Positions 1-10,479 of a DNA stretch of 64,000 nt are shown here, piece by piece. Origin of the DNA: Tupaia tana. Its lineage: Eukaryota; Chordata; Mammalia; Scandentia; Tupaiidae. Under the pieces are notes generated by a model. It did no database searches and was not told where the DNA came from. It saw nothing but the letters and a program-made list of their open reading frames with translations. The stretch's first letter is position 1. The number at the start of each line of letters is the position of its first letter. The DNA is taken from NCBI GenBank assembly GCA_026018925.1, contig JAKSZU010000016.1, forward strand, positions 4,260,940 to 4,324,939, written 5' to 3'. Both the position numbers and the translations under genes were made by a program.

Positions 1-60
1 GTGCTGGGGGTGCTTACTCATTTTTCCTCTCCCACCTACTCCAGTAAGCATGCCTCTGGC

Positions 61-110
<50 letters not shown>
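1..110 (+). mobile_element. SINE 3' end (type C), cut by window edge
   Basis: The first 65 bases match the end of a type C SINE: a CT-rich stretch, then AGTAAGCATGCCTCTGGCAAA. A poly(A) run of about 46 bases follows at 65-110. The head of the element lies outside the window. The long pure A tail is unusual for a copy of this divergence. Confidence 0.6.
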
Positions 111-111
<1 letters not shown>

Positions 112-727
112 CCAAACTCTGATTTAAGTGAAAATTAAAACTGCAACTTGTTACGTGGGTCTGATGGTTTCCGGTGGAGCCTCTCTGTCCTCAGAGGCTA
201 CTTCTGCTCGACCTGGACGGTAGGAGACAGGGGCTGGCCAGGGGCCTGTGAGCTGCAGTTCTGGTCCGACTTCGGGACCCCGAGAGCATGGGGTAGTAAG
301 CCTGTGAGTAAAAGTCCACTCGGGGTCTGGGTCAGAACCTGGCGCTCCACTGACGTAGAGGGTAACTTGCTCTACATCTCCTGGGCTTCCAGCTTCTTTA
401 AAGGGCTCTTCCAAATCTTTCTTTTCTTGTGAGGTGATCAAAGGCTGAGACAGAAATAACTCTCCTTGCTCTTAGCTTACAGCAGTAAATGGAGCACTTT
501 TATCATTTTGAGTTTTTTTTCTTGGTTTTACAATCGCTTTAGATGTGAATCACTTGAGGCTCAATTCTCCTTCCTTCATCACCCACATTCACTGTGCAGT
601 TTTCCAGGCCGATGCGCTCTGTGTGCCCCGGGAACCAGTTAGATCTTGTTTCCGCAAACAGCCAGCTTTTGGAATGGAGAGGAAAGTGTACAAACAACCC
701 ATAATCTTTTGTCTTCTTCAAAAAGCA
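111..727. other. Unassigned sequence
   Basis: No repeat family or gene recognised. Short overlapping open frames occur on both strands (for example 151-441 minus), but they show no domain, coding bias or splice structure that I can defend. Confidence 0.4.
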
Positions 728-935
728 CTAATTATTAGGGTTAATAACAATGTATTGTATACCTGAAAACTGTGAAAAAAGATTTTAAATGTTCTCACCA
801 CAGAGAAGCACGTGAATTACAGCTGTGTGCATGAACCTAGTTAGTCATTCTGTCATGAATACGTGGGTCAGAACATCGTGCTGAACACCGTAAATGCACA
901 CAGTGTTTATTGGTCAGTTTTTAAAACGCAGGTAA
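728..935 (+). mobile_element. Old L1 3' UTR fragment
   Basis: The words 'AACAATGTATTGTATACCTG', 'TTTTAAATGTTCTCACCACA' and 'GAACATCGTGCTGAACACCG' occur in the order expected of the 3' UTR of ancient mammalian L1 elements. No coding part is left. Subfamily not assigned. Confidence 0.75.
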
Positions 936-956
936 TGAGGGAAGCACTGAGAGTCC

Positions 957-1575
957 ATGAGATTTGCTTTCTTGTACAGGGAGTTATTTGCAATAGAAAG
1001 GATTCGTGGTGGGCTGGGCAAGAAGATTCTACTAGAAAATGAAGAAATCTTGGTGTGGAAGGATGGTGGGAGAGGGAAGAGTCTAGGGAAGGAAATCAGT
1101 ATAGAGAGGGAAATAAAGAGGCGAGACATTAGTGGGACACAGAAATGCTTTTTTTTTTTTTTTTTTTTGAGGGGGGGAGATTTTTGCTATAGGGTGCATG
1201 TGCTCACCAGACAGAGACAGAGAGACAGAAAGCAAGAAATCACCCCCCTGGGGGGATGGCCATGCTGCAATCCCTTCTCCATTCTTCTCTTGGGATCTTG
1301 GGCATGCATGCACACATGCCCGGCATGAGTTTTAAGCCACCGGGTCCGGGACTCGAACCACGGTCTACTACATGGGAGTCCAATGACATAGCCATTACGC
1401 TCACTGCTGGTCCCCAGAAATGGTTTATTACCTGTTGATGATAACGCGTATAGTATTCTCAATAAGTCTGATCTGAGGTGTATTTCATGTTGGGTAAATG
1501 CTCTGTACAAGCCAAGTGATGTATAGCGATCTAAAGTTAAAAAAATAATAATAAAAATAAAATTAAAAAAAGGAA
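957..1575 (+). mobile_element. Lineage L1 3' end, split by a SINE
   Basis: A purine-rich stretch (957-1147) and a tail portion (1415-1575, 'CTGTTGATGATAACGCGTAT' then AT-rich sequence) match the L1 3' ends at 27350-27545 and 39839-40050 in this window. A type A SINE sits in the middle. Noncoding. Confidence 0.6.
1148..1414 (-). mobile_element. SINE type A
   Basis: Poly(T) at 1149-1168 is the tail in antisense. The B box reads GGGACTCGAACC in antisense and the head ends CTGCTGGTCCC. A short target duplication AGAAATG flanks it (1141-1147 and 1416-1422). It is inserted in the L1 3' end. Confidence 0.9.
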
Positions 1576-1628
1576 GAAGTCTCCTATTACATATTCTTTT
1601 TCTTATTAATCATGTTTCTTTTTTTCCC

Positions 1629-1869
1629 CAATTTTTAGTTTTCACTATAGGGCACATGTGCTTACCAGAGAGAGAAAGAGAGCAGGAAAGTGAGAAGTCA
1701 CTCCCCGAGGGGGATAGCCATACCACAATCCCTTCTTCAGTCTCCTTGGGATTTGGGGCACACATGCACACACAGCCAGTGTGATTTTTAAGCCACCAGG
1801 TCCATGATTCAATCATGCATTTGGCCATGTGGGATTGAGTGCCTTAACCTCCACACTACATGCTGGCCC
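1629..1869 (-). mobile_element. SINE type A/C, diverged
   Basis: Antisense copy with tail side CACTATAGGGCACATGTGC, a CT body and head end ATGCTGGCCC. The B box has decayed (GATTCAATCATG). Confidence 0.8.
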
Positions 1870-1884
1870 AATTCATGATTTTTA

Positions 1885-2085
1885 AAATGTATTAATGCAT
1901 GCATACGTGAGAAAGACACGCCGTCCTCTTGGGACCTGGTCACACTGAGACCCCATTCCCAGTGCTCCAGTCCATGGGATCTTGGGCCCAGCATGTTTCA
2001 GGCTGTCCTGGCCAGGGGTTCGAACTGAGGTCACCATGTGGAGTCCGGTTCCTCTTGGGTCATGCACTACCACTGGGCCCCAGAG
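1885..2085 (-). mobile_element. SINE type C, old
   Basis: Antisense B box GGGGTTCGAACTGAGG at about 2017-2032 and head end CACTGGGCCC. The body is strongly diverged. It directly abuts the previous SINE. Confidence 0.55.
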
Positions 2086-4009
2086 CCGCCCTATGTATGC
2101 TTTACCAGGAAAAGCCAAGCATGTGCTCAGCTTGTCACAGAGGCAAACAGACAACACTAGCAGAGGCGCCCCTGAGCATTTGAGGCCTGTTTCTGTGGAG
2201 AGTATGTTACTTCATGGCACTACTTCAGGAAGCTCTGGGAAACGGTTACTGTTTGAACTACTTACTTACCTACTCAACACGATAAACAAAATGGGTGTTT
2301 AAAGAGGCCAGATAACGTTTCCTGTGTGCATTTCTGTATCGTGCCAGAGTGATTTGGACACATGGAGGCTATTTCGAACATACGGAAAGATGGAACTGTG
2401 AGGTGACGGTTTTGAACTGACAAGGGAAATGAGCTGTCCTTTTTGCTCTTCCAGATCATTCTACAAGCCAGTCCCTCACCCAGGAGGCCAGGTGGTCAGC
2501 CGTCAGGGAGGAGCTTGCACAAGTGGAATCCGAAGTTCCAGATTTCAGAGCCGTGGCTAACGGTGACAATGCCCAAACACCATCCCCGTGCGTTCCATCT
2601 GAGGAGTTAATGAAACTAGCCAAACAGCCTCGGTCACTAGCTGGGAAGATGCTTTCGCAGTTGAAGCATCAAGGTGGTCCTCTCAATTGCCACCTTCCCT
2701 GGAAGCCATGTCTGTGACACTTCCCAGCCATCATGTGGATCCTGCCACTGTGGTGTGGGGTGGGCTCACTGGGTCCCTTCTGCTGGGGCAGCCCTAAAGT
2801 GTGGCATCAGGGCTCTAGTGGAAGGGGAGAGTGAGGGGCCACCCAAAATGGCCAGGCCAGGCAGGCCCCCCTACGCCCCAGCAGAAGGGAGCTCTCCTGG
2901 AGGGAGGGGCATTGTCTACTACTTCCATGGTGCAGCTGTTCCTGACACCCTCCTGTCCACTCACTCTCTTCCTCGGATCGTGCTACCCTGGCCAGAGGCC
3001 TTCCTGAGGTCACCCTTGTCCGTGCTGTTTCTGAAAGAGGCTGTGGACACTGAGTCAGCACATCCTGCTTGCTGTTTCACTGTGAGGCGGGGACCCTCCC
3101 TTCTGCTCGCTCGCTCGCCTGTCTCCAGAGCTGGCAGCCCACAGCAAGGCTCGGGCCTCGGCAGACGCTCAGCAGACTCACTGGCCGACCGGTCAGCCCC
3201 GATGGTCGCAGGCTCTCCACTCCTTTCTTCTCCTGCAGCGGAGCTCGGAGCTCGGATCAATGACTCCGTCTAAAGAGGGGGAGGTAAGCAACGTGAATTT
3301 GAAGAAGGGGCTGTGCTGCAAGTGGTTTAAGGTGTGGAAACTAAATAAATTTAAAAGAAAAGAAAACCACCTCCTCCAAGAGACCCAGAGAGCCAGGGCG
3401 GAGGGCTGCAAGCTGCGTGATTAGATGCAGAGGGGCACAAAAACACTCGGAGCCTTAGAACTGCAAAGTCGTGGGAGGGAGAGAGTTCACGTGGGGCAGC
3501 TTCGCCGTCCTGCAAGTCTCTGTGGCTAGGGGCCATGTGCGACCAAACAAAGCCAGCTCTGGAGGCCTGCTGGTTGCTGGCTGAATGAGCTGGCCAGTAA
3601 GACGGCCAGCCTGCCCCCAGCTTCAGGGCCGTCTGCTACAAAGAAGTTAGCAGATACATACGTTTGAGCAGCACCGAGGAAAGAACATGTCGCTGGCATT
3701 CTCCAAATTGCAGTGTTTGTCTTCAGGCTTAATGGGAAACACTGAGGATCTGAATCTCATTATAGGTCAGTCGTCAGAGCTGCCATCCCTTCCCTCGGAG
3801 CTGACTCAGTAAATGTATGGTTTTTGATTTACTGTGCCTGGCAAAAGTAATTTTACTGAGGAATGTTCTTTATTATCAACTTTTCTTATGTAATAAAAGA
3901 CAATTTGGTCAGGCTAATTGCTAAATTAAGCTTGCTTCTAATCAAGCTCAGCTGATTCATTTAAAGGTTATTGACCACTGAGTTTGTGTGTGTGTCTATG
4001 TGGTTTTCT
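2086..4009. other. Unassigned unique sequence
   Basis: About 1.9 kb without a recognisable repeat or gene. GC rises over about 2460-3250. The longest open frame (2674-3273 plus) has a low-complexity, Ser/Pro/Ala-rich translation without recognisable domains, so I do not call it a gene. It could be single-copy intergenic DNA. Confidence 0.4.
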
Positions 4010-4173
4010 TTTATTTAATTTTATTTGTCATTATTATTTATTTTTAAATTTGTCCTGAGAAACACAGAGAGAGAGAAAGGGAAGTGAGAACCAACCCGCC
4101 AGGTCTGAGACTTGAACCTCAGTAGGCCGTGTGGGAGTCCAGCACCTTAACCACAATGCTACCTGCTGGTCCC
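4010..4173 (-). mobile_element. SINE type B
   Basis: The AT-rich tail in antisense (TTTTATTTGTCATTATTATT) is followed by a GAGA stretch, B box GACTTGAACC and head end ACCTGCTGGTCCC. Confidence 0.8.
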
Positions 4174-4189
4174 ATGTCTGTGTGTTTTA

Positions 4190-4418
4190 ATGGCCAGAGG
4201 GCACATGTACTTGCCAGAGAGAGGGAGAGGGAAGAAGCACCCCCAGTAGGACGTGGTCACACTGTGATCCCTTCTCCTCCATTTCTTCATCTTGTCAGGA
4301 TGTGGGGCACGCAAACGTACGTGCCTCGTGGATTTGTCAAGTCACGGGAGCCAGGATTTGAACTGCAGTCAGCCATGGGGATCTGGACCCTTTATGCACT
4401 AGGTCATGGGGCTGGCCC
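4190..4418 (-). mobile_element. SINE type C
   Basis: Antisense copy: GGGCACATGTACTTGCCAGA on the tail side, B box GGATTTGAACTGCAG, head end ATGGGGCTGGCCC. It abuts the type B copy. Confidence 0.75.
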
Positions 4419-4740
4419 TGAACACTGACAGTTTTAGGAGTGTTTAAGCAGGCCAGTGGATACTCTTCAGATAGAAACCTTATGAGAATCATACTCTAAG
4501 CCCAAGAAGTCAAAACCACAATGCGAAGTCCCACTGATTATCCAGAAAAGCACACACACCTTTTAGCTGAAATCCTATGATTTGTTGTGTATAATGATAG
4601 AATAAGATTAAATAAGAAAACGGTTTAGGCTCCAGAAAAACTTTAACAATAAAATATTTGAGAGTGACCTGTAGTATATTTAAACAAAGTGTAAAAGAGT
4701 ATCTCCCTGCCCCGATAAGCAGTAAGTGCACACACATTCT

Positions 4741-5100
4741 CTATTTTGCAGTTTGTATGCACACATACTCTATTTTGCTGTTTGTATACACATCCTCTAT
4801 TTTGCTGTTTGTATACACATACTCTATTTTGCTGTTTGTATACACGCATACTCTATTTTGCTGTTTGTATACACATACTCTATATTGCTGTTTGTATACA
4901 CACATACTCTATGTTGCTGTTTGCTGTTTGTATACACACATACTCTCTATTTTGCTGTTTGTATGCACACATACTCTATATTGCTGTTTGTATACACATA
5001 CACTATTTTGCTGTTTGTATACACATCCTCTATTTTGCTGTTTATATGCACACATACTCTATATTGCTGTTTGTATACACATACACTATTTTGCTGTTTG
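4741..5100. repeat. 27/29-bp minisatellite, about 12.5 copies
   Basis: Tandem array with core CTATTTTGCTGTTTGTATAC followed by ACAT(A/C)CT or ACACATACT. In order the unit lengths are 29, 27, 27, 29, 27, 29, 38, 29, 27, 27, 29 and 27, plus a partial unit. The 38-bp unit carries an extra GCTGTTT and an extra CT. The last six units look like two rounds of a three-unit (83-bp) higher-order repeat. All three forward frames are free of stops, so the long Cys/Tyr/Thr-rich translations here are artefacts of the repeat. Confidence 0.95.
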
Positions 5101-5656
5101 CAAGTGAGTAAAATTCAGATGCACAATTCTTCACCTCTAATAACCAACGCCATCCTTAGCTATAAACATATGGCCCTTTGGCAGGAAATTTCAAAATCCA
5201 TGTCACATATATCTGAAAAACATGAATGCTTAATGGGCTGGTTCTCCTTACGTGATAAAATGATCTGTTCTCTAGCCTCTCATTTTTATCGTTGGCAGGA
5301 AAGTGACTGTACTTTAGCTAAAAAGACATCTGTTAGCAATTTGTAGTCTCTGAGTTGCTCATGGTTTTATAGAGCTTCATCTGAAACTCTGATTCTTTTT
5401 TTTTAAAGTTCACTAATGCAAGTGGGGGTGGGGCACCCAGGGAGGGGTCGTTTCTCTGAGCCCAGGTAGCGTCTTTCTCACTGCCTCGCAGGATCGGGAT
5501 GGCAGCTCAGGGTTCCGGCTGCTCCAGCGCGAGTGGTAGAGATGGTAGAGCTGCCAGCTTTGGGGCTGAGATTAGACCATGACAACGTGGCCCCCTGCCT
5601 TGTTACCCTACTTTCTTTTCTTTTCTCTTTTCTTATTCTCACAGCAAGGTAAATTT
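5101..5656. other. Unassigned sequence
   Basis: Region between the minisatellite and the next SINE. I see no recognisable gene or repeat beyond short T-rich and CT-rich runs (5395-5406, 5610-5640). Confidence 0.4.
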
Positions 5657-5880
5657 GGGCCAGTCAGTGGCATAGTGATTAAGGTGGCTGGATCTCACAT
5701 GGCCAATAGTGTAGTTCGAATCCTGGAACTGGCAGCTTGAGAAATACACCAGGCATGTGTCGTGCATGTGCAAAATCCCTAGAAGAGACCGGAGGAGTAG
5801 GGATTGCAGTATGGTCATCTCCCCTGGGGGGATTTCTCACTTTCCCTCTCTCTGTCCCTCTCTCTTTCTCTTCATGCCAG
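5657..5880 (+). mobile_element. SINE type C
   Basis: Head GGGCCAGTCAGTGGCATAGTG, then AGCTGGATC-like 'GGCTGGATCTCACATGGCC', B box AGTTCGAATCC and a CT-rich body. After the CT tract the usual CCCTATAGCAAA end is missing. Sequence from 5871 on (CATGCCAGGCATAAAATTGC) is instead shared, inverted, with 6945-7022. Confidence 0.75.
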
Positions 5881-5988
5881 GCATAAAATTGCGAAGTGCA
5901 CACGCACACACAGGTGCACATATACGCACATCGCATATGCAAACACCAAAACTCTGGACTCCAGACATAGTTTCAAATACAGATTCAG

Positions 5989-6598
5989 GGGCTGGGAGAG
6001 TGGCACAATGTGCATGGGTACGAGATATACCTGCGGACAGCAGAAGCTTGGTCTCAGCAGCAAAATGCCAAAACGCAAGCTGGACAAAAGAAAAAAAGAC
6101 GCAGGCAAAGGCTGCTGCGGAAGTACGGGGAAGCACTGCGTGTAGGACGACCGCGGAAGCACGGGCGCTGTCTGTAGGACGACCGCGGAATCACGGACGA
6201 CGCCAGAACGAACCGACACCTGCAGGCAGCGCCTGGGAGCGAGCTCCTGAGACTCCGCCTCCTGCAGGGCTGGCCGAGGTTCTGGCGTCCAGTTGGTCCA
6301 GCGAACTCATGACCCCTTTGACCCCTACGGTCTCAGACCTTAGGTAACAACCCCGCAGCTGCTTTTCTAACCAACTGTTGATCCGCAGAAATAAGGGGAC
6401 TACGGAAACTCATTTTTATGCTTTTCCCTTTGGGGCTTCATGCAAAGATAATTCTGTGTAAATAACTGACTCTGACTTGGAAATCGGTCCATCTTTCTTA
6501 TGAAATATGTTTTATGATTGTAATTATACCGAGGATCATACTGTGTAAAATAAATCATTTAATAAAGTAGTGCTTTGACTTTACAAAAAAAAAAAATT
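5989..6598 (+). pseudogene. Retrocopy of an unidentified CpG-rich transcript
   Basis: About 600 bp bounded by a direct repeat TACAGATTCAG (5978-5988 and 6599-6609). It ends in two AATAAA signals (6549-6554 and 6561-6566) and a poly(A) run at 6585-6596, the signature of L1-mediated mRNA retroposition. The 5' half is CpG-rich and contains an imperfect 24-bp repeat (6141-6164 and 6173-6196). The 3' half is AT-rich like a 3' UTR. Open frames cover it: one ends in MPKRKLDKRKKDAGKG-like basic sequence, and another runs to a stop at 6345-6347. I cannot tell which was coding in the parent gene and do not recognise the parent. No intron is evident. Seen: duplication, signals, tail. Inferred: retrocopy status. 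Confidence 0.75.
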
Positions 6599-6718
6599 TA
6601 CAGATTCAGTTCCCGGTAGCTCTCTGGCCCTAGGGAAACTAATTTTCTCATTTCTTTATTTATCAAATGAGAATAGTAATGCCTGCCTTGAAGAAGATGA
6701 CATGAGAGATGGAATATT

Positions 6719-7070
6719 CCTTTTCTGTTTTTCTTATTTATTTATTTTTTTTTTGGAGAGGTTTTTGCTATAGGGCGTGTGCACTCACCAGAAAGACAGA
6801 GAGAGACAGAGAGACGGAAAGTGAGAAATCACCCATGGGGGGATGTCCACACCACAATCCTCCACCATTCTCCTCTCGGGATCTTGGGCATGCACGCACA
6901 CGCACCCAGCGTGAGTTTTAAGCCACTGGGTCTGGGACTCAAACCGATGTGTGTATATGTGCACCTGTGTGTGCGTGCACGCTTCCCAATTTTATGCCTG
7001 GCATGAAGAGAAAGAGAGAGGGACTACATGGGAGTCCAGCAACATAGCCATTACGCCAAATGCTGGTCCC
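6719..7070 (-). mobile_element. SINE type A with internal 78-bp foreign insert
   Basis: Type A in antisense, flanked by the target duplication AGAGATGGAATATT (6705-6718 and 7071-7084). Between the B-box area (GGGACTCAAACCG) and the ACTACATGGGAGTCC of the head, six to seven expected bases are replaced by 6945-7022. This insert is about 94% identical to the reverse complement of 5856-5933. The copy's own tRNA promoter is therefore broken between its A and B boxes. Confidence 0.9.
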
Positions 7071-7084
7071 AGAGATGGAATATT

Positions 7085-8149
7085 TCTAGAAGAGGGAAAG
7101 TATTATTTATATTATTACTATTTATATTTTAATTTAATTTAATGATATGCATTTGATCACTGTATATCATTACAGCTTTATCATTTACATACAATAAAAT
7201 GAATTTTGCCAACACAAATACACTGAATATTAGTCCAAAAGATATTATCATGCATGTGGTTACCAACAGATAATTTTCCATTTTTGTGTCCCTGGAATGT
7301 TTTGCCTCTTTCTTTTTCCCCCTGACTGTTTATGCTGAGGGCCAGGGGTACGCCTCCCTGCAGCACCACTCTCCACCGCCCATCATGCCTCTATTCATTG
7401 GGAGATCTATTTTAGGCCCTGGTGTTTGCACAAACCTACTCAGAGGACAGATTTGGAAATTTGGCTGGGAGTTGTGGTTATTTCTTTTTCCTGCTGCCAG
7501 AAGAAAAACAAATGATAAGCCTGTTTTATGTTTTATTAGTAGTGCAGTTTCCTTTCCACCTAAATATCTGCACAGATTTACAGTGGAAAGAGATAGTCAG
7601 GCTTTGGTCAGAGTGAGCTCGAGAGAGTTCTTAATGTCTTTGACCTTGAGTTCGTTCACGCATAAATGGCAGAGGTGAACACCGAGTCTGCAGGATCATT
7701 TCAACACGATAAATAATATACATAACACGACTGGCTGCTACTTTTACCCTCTTATGGCTTAGCATCTCTAAGGACAGTCAAGAAGGCCTCCATGAGGGGC
7801 CCCCAGGAAAGAGAACGGACTAATTATGGAAACAGACATAGCCTCAGCCGTGAAGAGGGGCACCATTCAACCAGACACGCGGTAAGTTTCTAAGAACAAA
7901 TGTTCCCGAATCATCGCATGGTCTGCTTTTTTTTTAATCCGCTCTGTGAGTGGATAGGAAATTGAAATTCTGGCCTATCCCCAGTCATCTGCATCCTTGA
8001 GAAACCCAAACATGTTTCAATAAACAGATCATTACAAAGTAAAAGAGATTCCAGGGCTAAGTCCATACTGGTTTAGGATTATCTGGTTTGTGGACTGTGT
8101 TACCACCCTCTCTCCCATGGTACAGGTTTCATAAACTTATGATAAAATA
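7085..8149. other. Unassigned sequence
   Basis: AT-rich at first (7090-7200), then mixed. The open frame 7286-7678 plus has no recognisable domain. No repeat family identified. Confidence 0.35.
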
Positions 8150-8164
8150 TCAAGTGCTTTCTTT

Positions 8165-8363
8165 ATAAAAAATTTTTTCAAGAATTATTTAATTTTATTT
8201 ATTATTATTTTTATTATTTTTAAATTTGCTATAGAGCACATGTACACACCAGAGAGAGACAGAGAGAGAGAGAAGGAAAGTGGGAAAGCAAGCCGCCATA
8301 TCTGGGACTGGAGTCAGTCATGTGGGAGTTTAGCCCCTGAGCCACCACCCCACCTGCTGGCCC
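8165..8363 (-). mobile_element. SINE type B
   Basis: Tail side TTCAAGAATTATTTAATTTT, GAGA stretch, head end ACCTGCTGGCCC. It is flanked by an imperfect target duplication, TCAAGTGCTTTCTTT at about 8150 and TCAAGTCCTTTCTTA at 8364. Confidence 0.85.
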
Positions 8364-8468
8364 TCAAGTCCTTTCTTAGGAACCAGTGGTGTTAACGGAA
8401 AGATGGAGGAAGACATGGTTTTCTTTCCTTGCCTTGCCTTGCCTTGCCTTTTTTCTTTTTTTGAGAGT

Positions 8469-8729
8469 TGTTTTTTTTTTTTTTTTTTTTTTTTTTCCCT
8501 TTAGGGTGCATGAGCTTGCCAGAAAGATAGAGAAAGACAGAGAGAAAGAAGAAATCACCCGCCTGGGGGTATGGCCATTCCACAATCCCTTCTCCTCCAT
8601 TCTTCTCTTGGGATCTTGGGCACGCACACACACATGGCTGGTGTGAGTTTAAGCCACCGGGTCTGGGACTCAAACCGCGGTCGACTACATGAGAGTCCAG
8701 CGACATAGCGTTACGCTAACTGCTGGTCC
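8469..8729 (-). mobile_element. SINE type A
   Basis: Poly(T) at 8471-8496, TTTAGGGTGCATGAGCTTGCC, antisense B box GGGACTCAAACC, head end CTAACTGCTGGTCC. The head lost one base near the A box (CATAGCGTTACG). Confidence 0.9.
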
Positions 8730-9001
8730 TGAAGGAAGAGATGTTCTGTAGACAGGGAGTCACTCTAGGTGTTGAGCAGCTCTCCTGGCCCTCACTCGCT
8801 CAGGCCACGTTCTCCATGCTGAGGTGCTAAGACGGCCACGTGGCCCAAGGCCACCAGGTGGAATGAAGATACCCCATTCCTCCTCAGGCCCCAGAGGTCG
8901 GCCATTCCTAGTGTCTATTCGGCCTCCCAGTCTCAGAGAGTTTGGGAGAACAAAATTGGTACCTAAAGTCACACCCGACTGGTGGCAAAATATCCCTTAA
9001 G
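8730..9001. other. Unassigned sequence
   Basis: Short unique stretch between SINEs. Nothing recognised. Confidence 0.35.
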
Positions 9002-9092
9002 TGAGCCAGAGGCGGTGCCGAGGTTAAGGGAGCTGGATTCCACATGGCCAGCCTCGTGGCTCACATTCTGGACCTGACGCCTTGAAAACACG

Positions 9093-9130
<38 letters not shown>

Positions 9131-9250
9131 CCAAAGGACCGAGAGGAAAATGGAGGAGGAGGAATTGCAGTGTGGTCATCCTCTCTCTCTCTGTTCCCAG
9201 TGAGTGCAAGACCCCTATAGCAAACTAAAAAAGAAAGAAAGAAAAGAAAT
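9002..9250 (+). mobile_element. SINE type C with (GT)n expansion
   Basis: Diverged head (GAGCCAGAGGCGGTGCCGAG, GGAGCTGGATTCCACATGGCC). A (GT)n run at 9094-9129 lies where other copies read GTGCGTGTGTGCGTGCC. The end reads ACCCCTATAGCAAACTAAAA. Confidence 0.75.
9094..9129. repeat. (GT)18 microsatellite
   Basis: Uninterrupted GT dinucleotide run inside the SINE body. Confidence 0.95.
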
Positions 9251-9394
9251 CCAAGTCAGTCATTTCATTAACTTTTCAGCCCACACACGCTCCTACAGAA
9301 GGTATCCAAGGCTAAGCTCCCATAGAGGGGTCTTTGCCAATTATTACCATACTACAAGGAAAATGAATTCTCCCTTTTCACTCATGACAGACCA

Positions 9395-9605
9395 CATGTG
9401 TGAGCGTGTGTGTGTGTGAGAGAGAGAGGAGACCCCTCTGCAGCGTTCGGCCACACCACGACGCCCCTCCGGCCCTTCGGGCAGGGTTCTGGGCAAGTGC
9501 TCTGGTGCCTGGTGTGTCTTCAGGCTGACCAGGCCAGGGGCTCAAACTGTGGACGACACGTGGCTCCCAGCTCTACAGCCCAGGGTGCTGCTGACGGTGC
9601 CACAG
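9395..9605 (-). mobile_element. Possible old SINE (type C)
   Basis: The layout fits an old antisense SINE: GTGTGAGAGAGAGAG at the tail side, CAGGGTTCTGGGCAAGTGCT in the body, GGGGCTCAAACTGTGGACGAC as the B box area. Divergence is high. Confidence 0.45.
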
Positions 9606-9628
9606 AGGCGGGCCCATGAAAGCACATT

Positions 9629-9892
9629 CTTTTTTTTTTTTTTTTTGGAGAGGTTTTTGCTATAGGGCGTGTGCACTCGCCAGACAGACAGAGACAGAGA
9701 GACAGAAAGCGAGAAATCACCCCCCAGGGGGGATGACCACGCCGCAATCCCTTCTCCTCCATTCTCCTCTTGGGGTCTTGGGCATGCACGCACATGCACC
9801 CAGCGTGAGTTTAAGCCACCGGGTCCGGGACGCGAACCGCAGTCGACTACGTGGGAGTCCAGCGACATAGCCATTACGCTAACTGCTGGTCC
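9629..9892 (-). mobile_element. SINE type A, CpG-rich
   Basis: Near-consensus antisense copy: GGAGAGGTTTTTGCTATAGGGC, B box GGGACGCGAACCGCAGTCG, head end CTAACTGCTGGTCC. Target duplication GAAAGCAC on both sides (about 9618 and 9895). Confidence 0.93.
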
Positions 9893-10479
9893 TGGAAAGC
9901 ACCTTAAGTACACGCATTGCCCCTAGAAGGAAGCCCTGCAATACTCAACATCTGTCCACGTGACTTCTCATTTTCAGCTTCTCTTCATTGCTGCACTACT
10001 TTTCCCTCTCCCCATCCGCTCCTTCTCCTCTTCCGTTTTGTTATTTCTTCTCGCTCTGCTGTGTTCTCTCTGTGTTCCAGTCAAGCTCCCTAAACCTCGT
10101 AGGGGTCGGAGCGCCCCATCCCCTCCCTGAGCACAGCCGCAGGTGAGCACCAGGCTCCTCTCAGACCCTGCGGCCCGCGCTCTGGCTGCAGGGCTGGCTG
10201 GGCAGACTCCCCTCTCGGGACTGTCTCCCAGAAACTGTCTCCCAGAAAACGCGCCGCCCCATCAGCCAGCCCTCAGTCTCCTCCTGTTCTTTCTCCTGCT
10301 GTTCACCTTCAGATTTCCAAACACTCTGCTTATCCTGCTATTTTCTAGAGCATTCTCTTGACATTTTACACTGGCTTCTGAGTGTAAGAGCGGATGAGTT
10401 TGCTACGACACAGCACTCCTTATTCTCCTCCCCACGTGGTTTTATCTGAACAGTGTAGGTCACAGTAATCGGGCTTCAT
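9893..10479. other. Unassigned sequence
   Basis: Pyrimidine-rich on the plus strand over 9960-10080 and 10260-10370. The frame 10143-10361 has a leucine-rich translation from CT-rich DNA and no defensible gene structure. Confidence 0.35.

Noticed and set aside
2674-3273. 199-residue frame as a novel gene
   Set aside because: No domain, low complexity, competing frames of similar length on the other strand, and no splice or promoter evidence that I can see.
4658-5346. 149- to 206-residue Cys/Tyr-rich open frames
   Set aside because: They are produced by the stop-free minisatellite in all three forward frames. No start context or domain.
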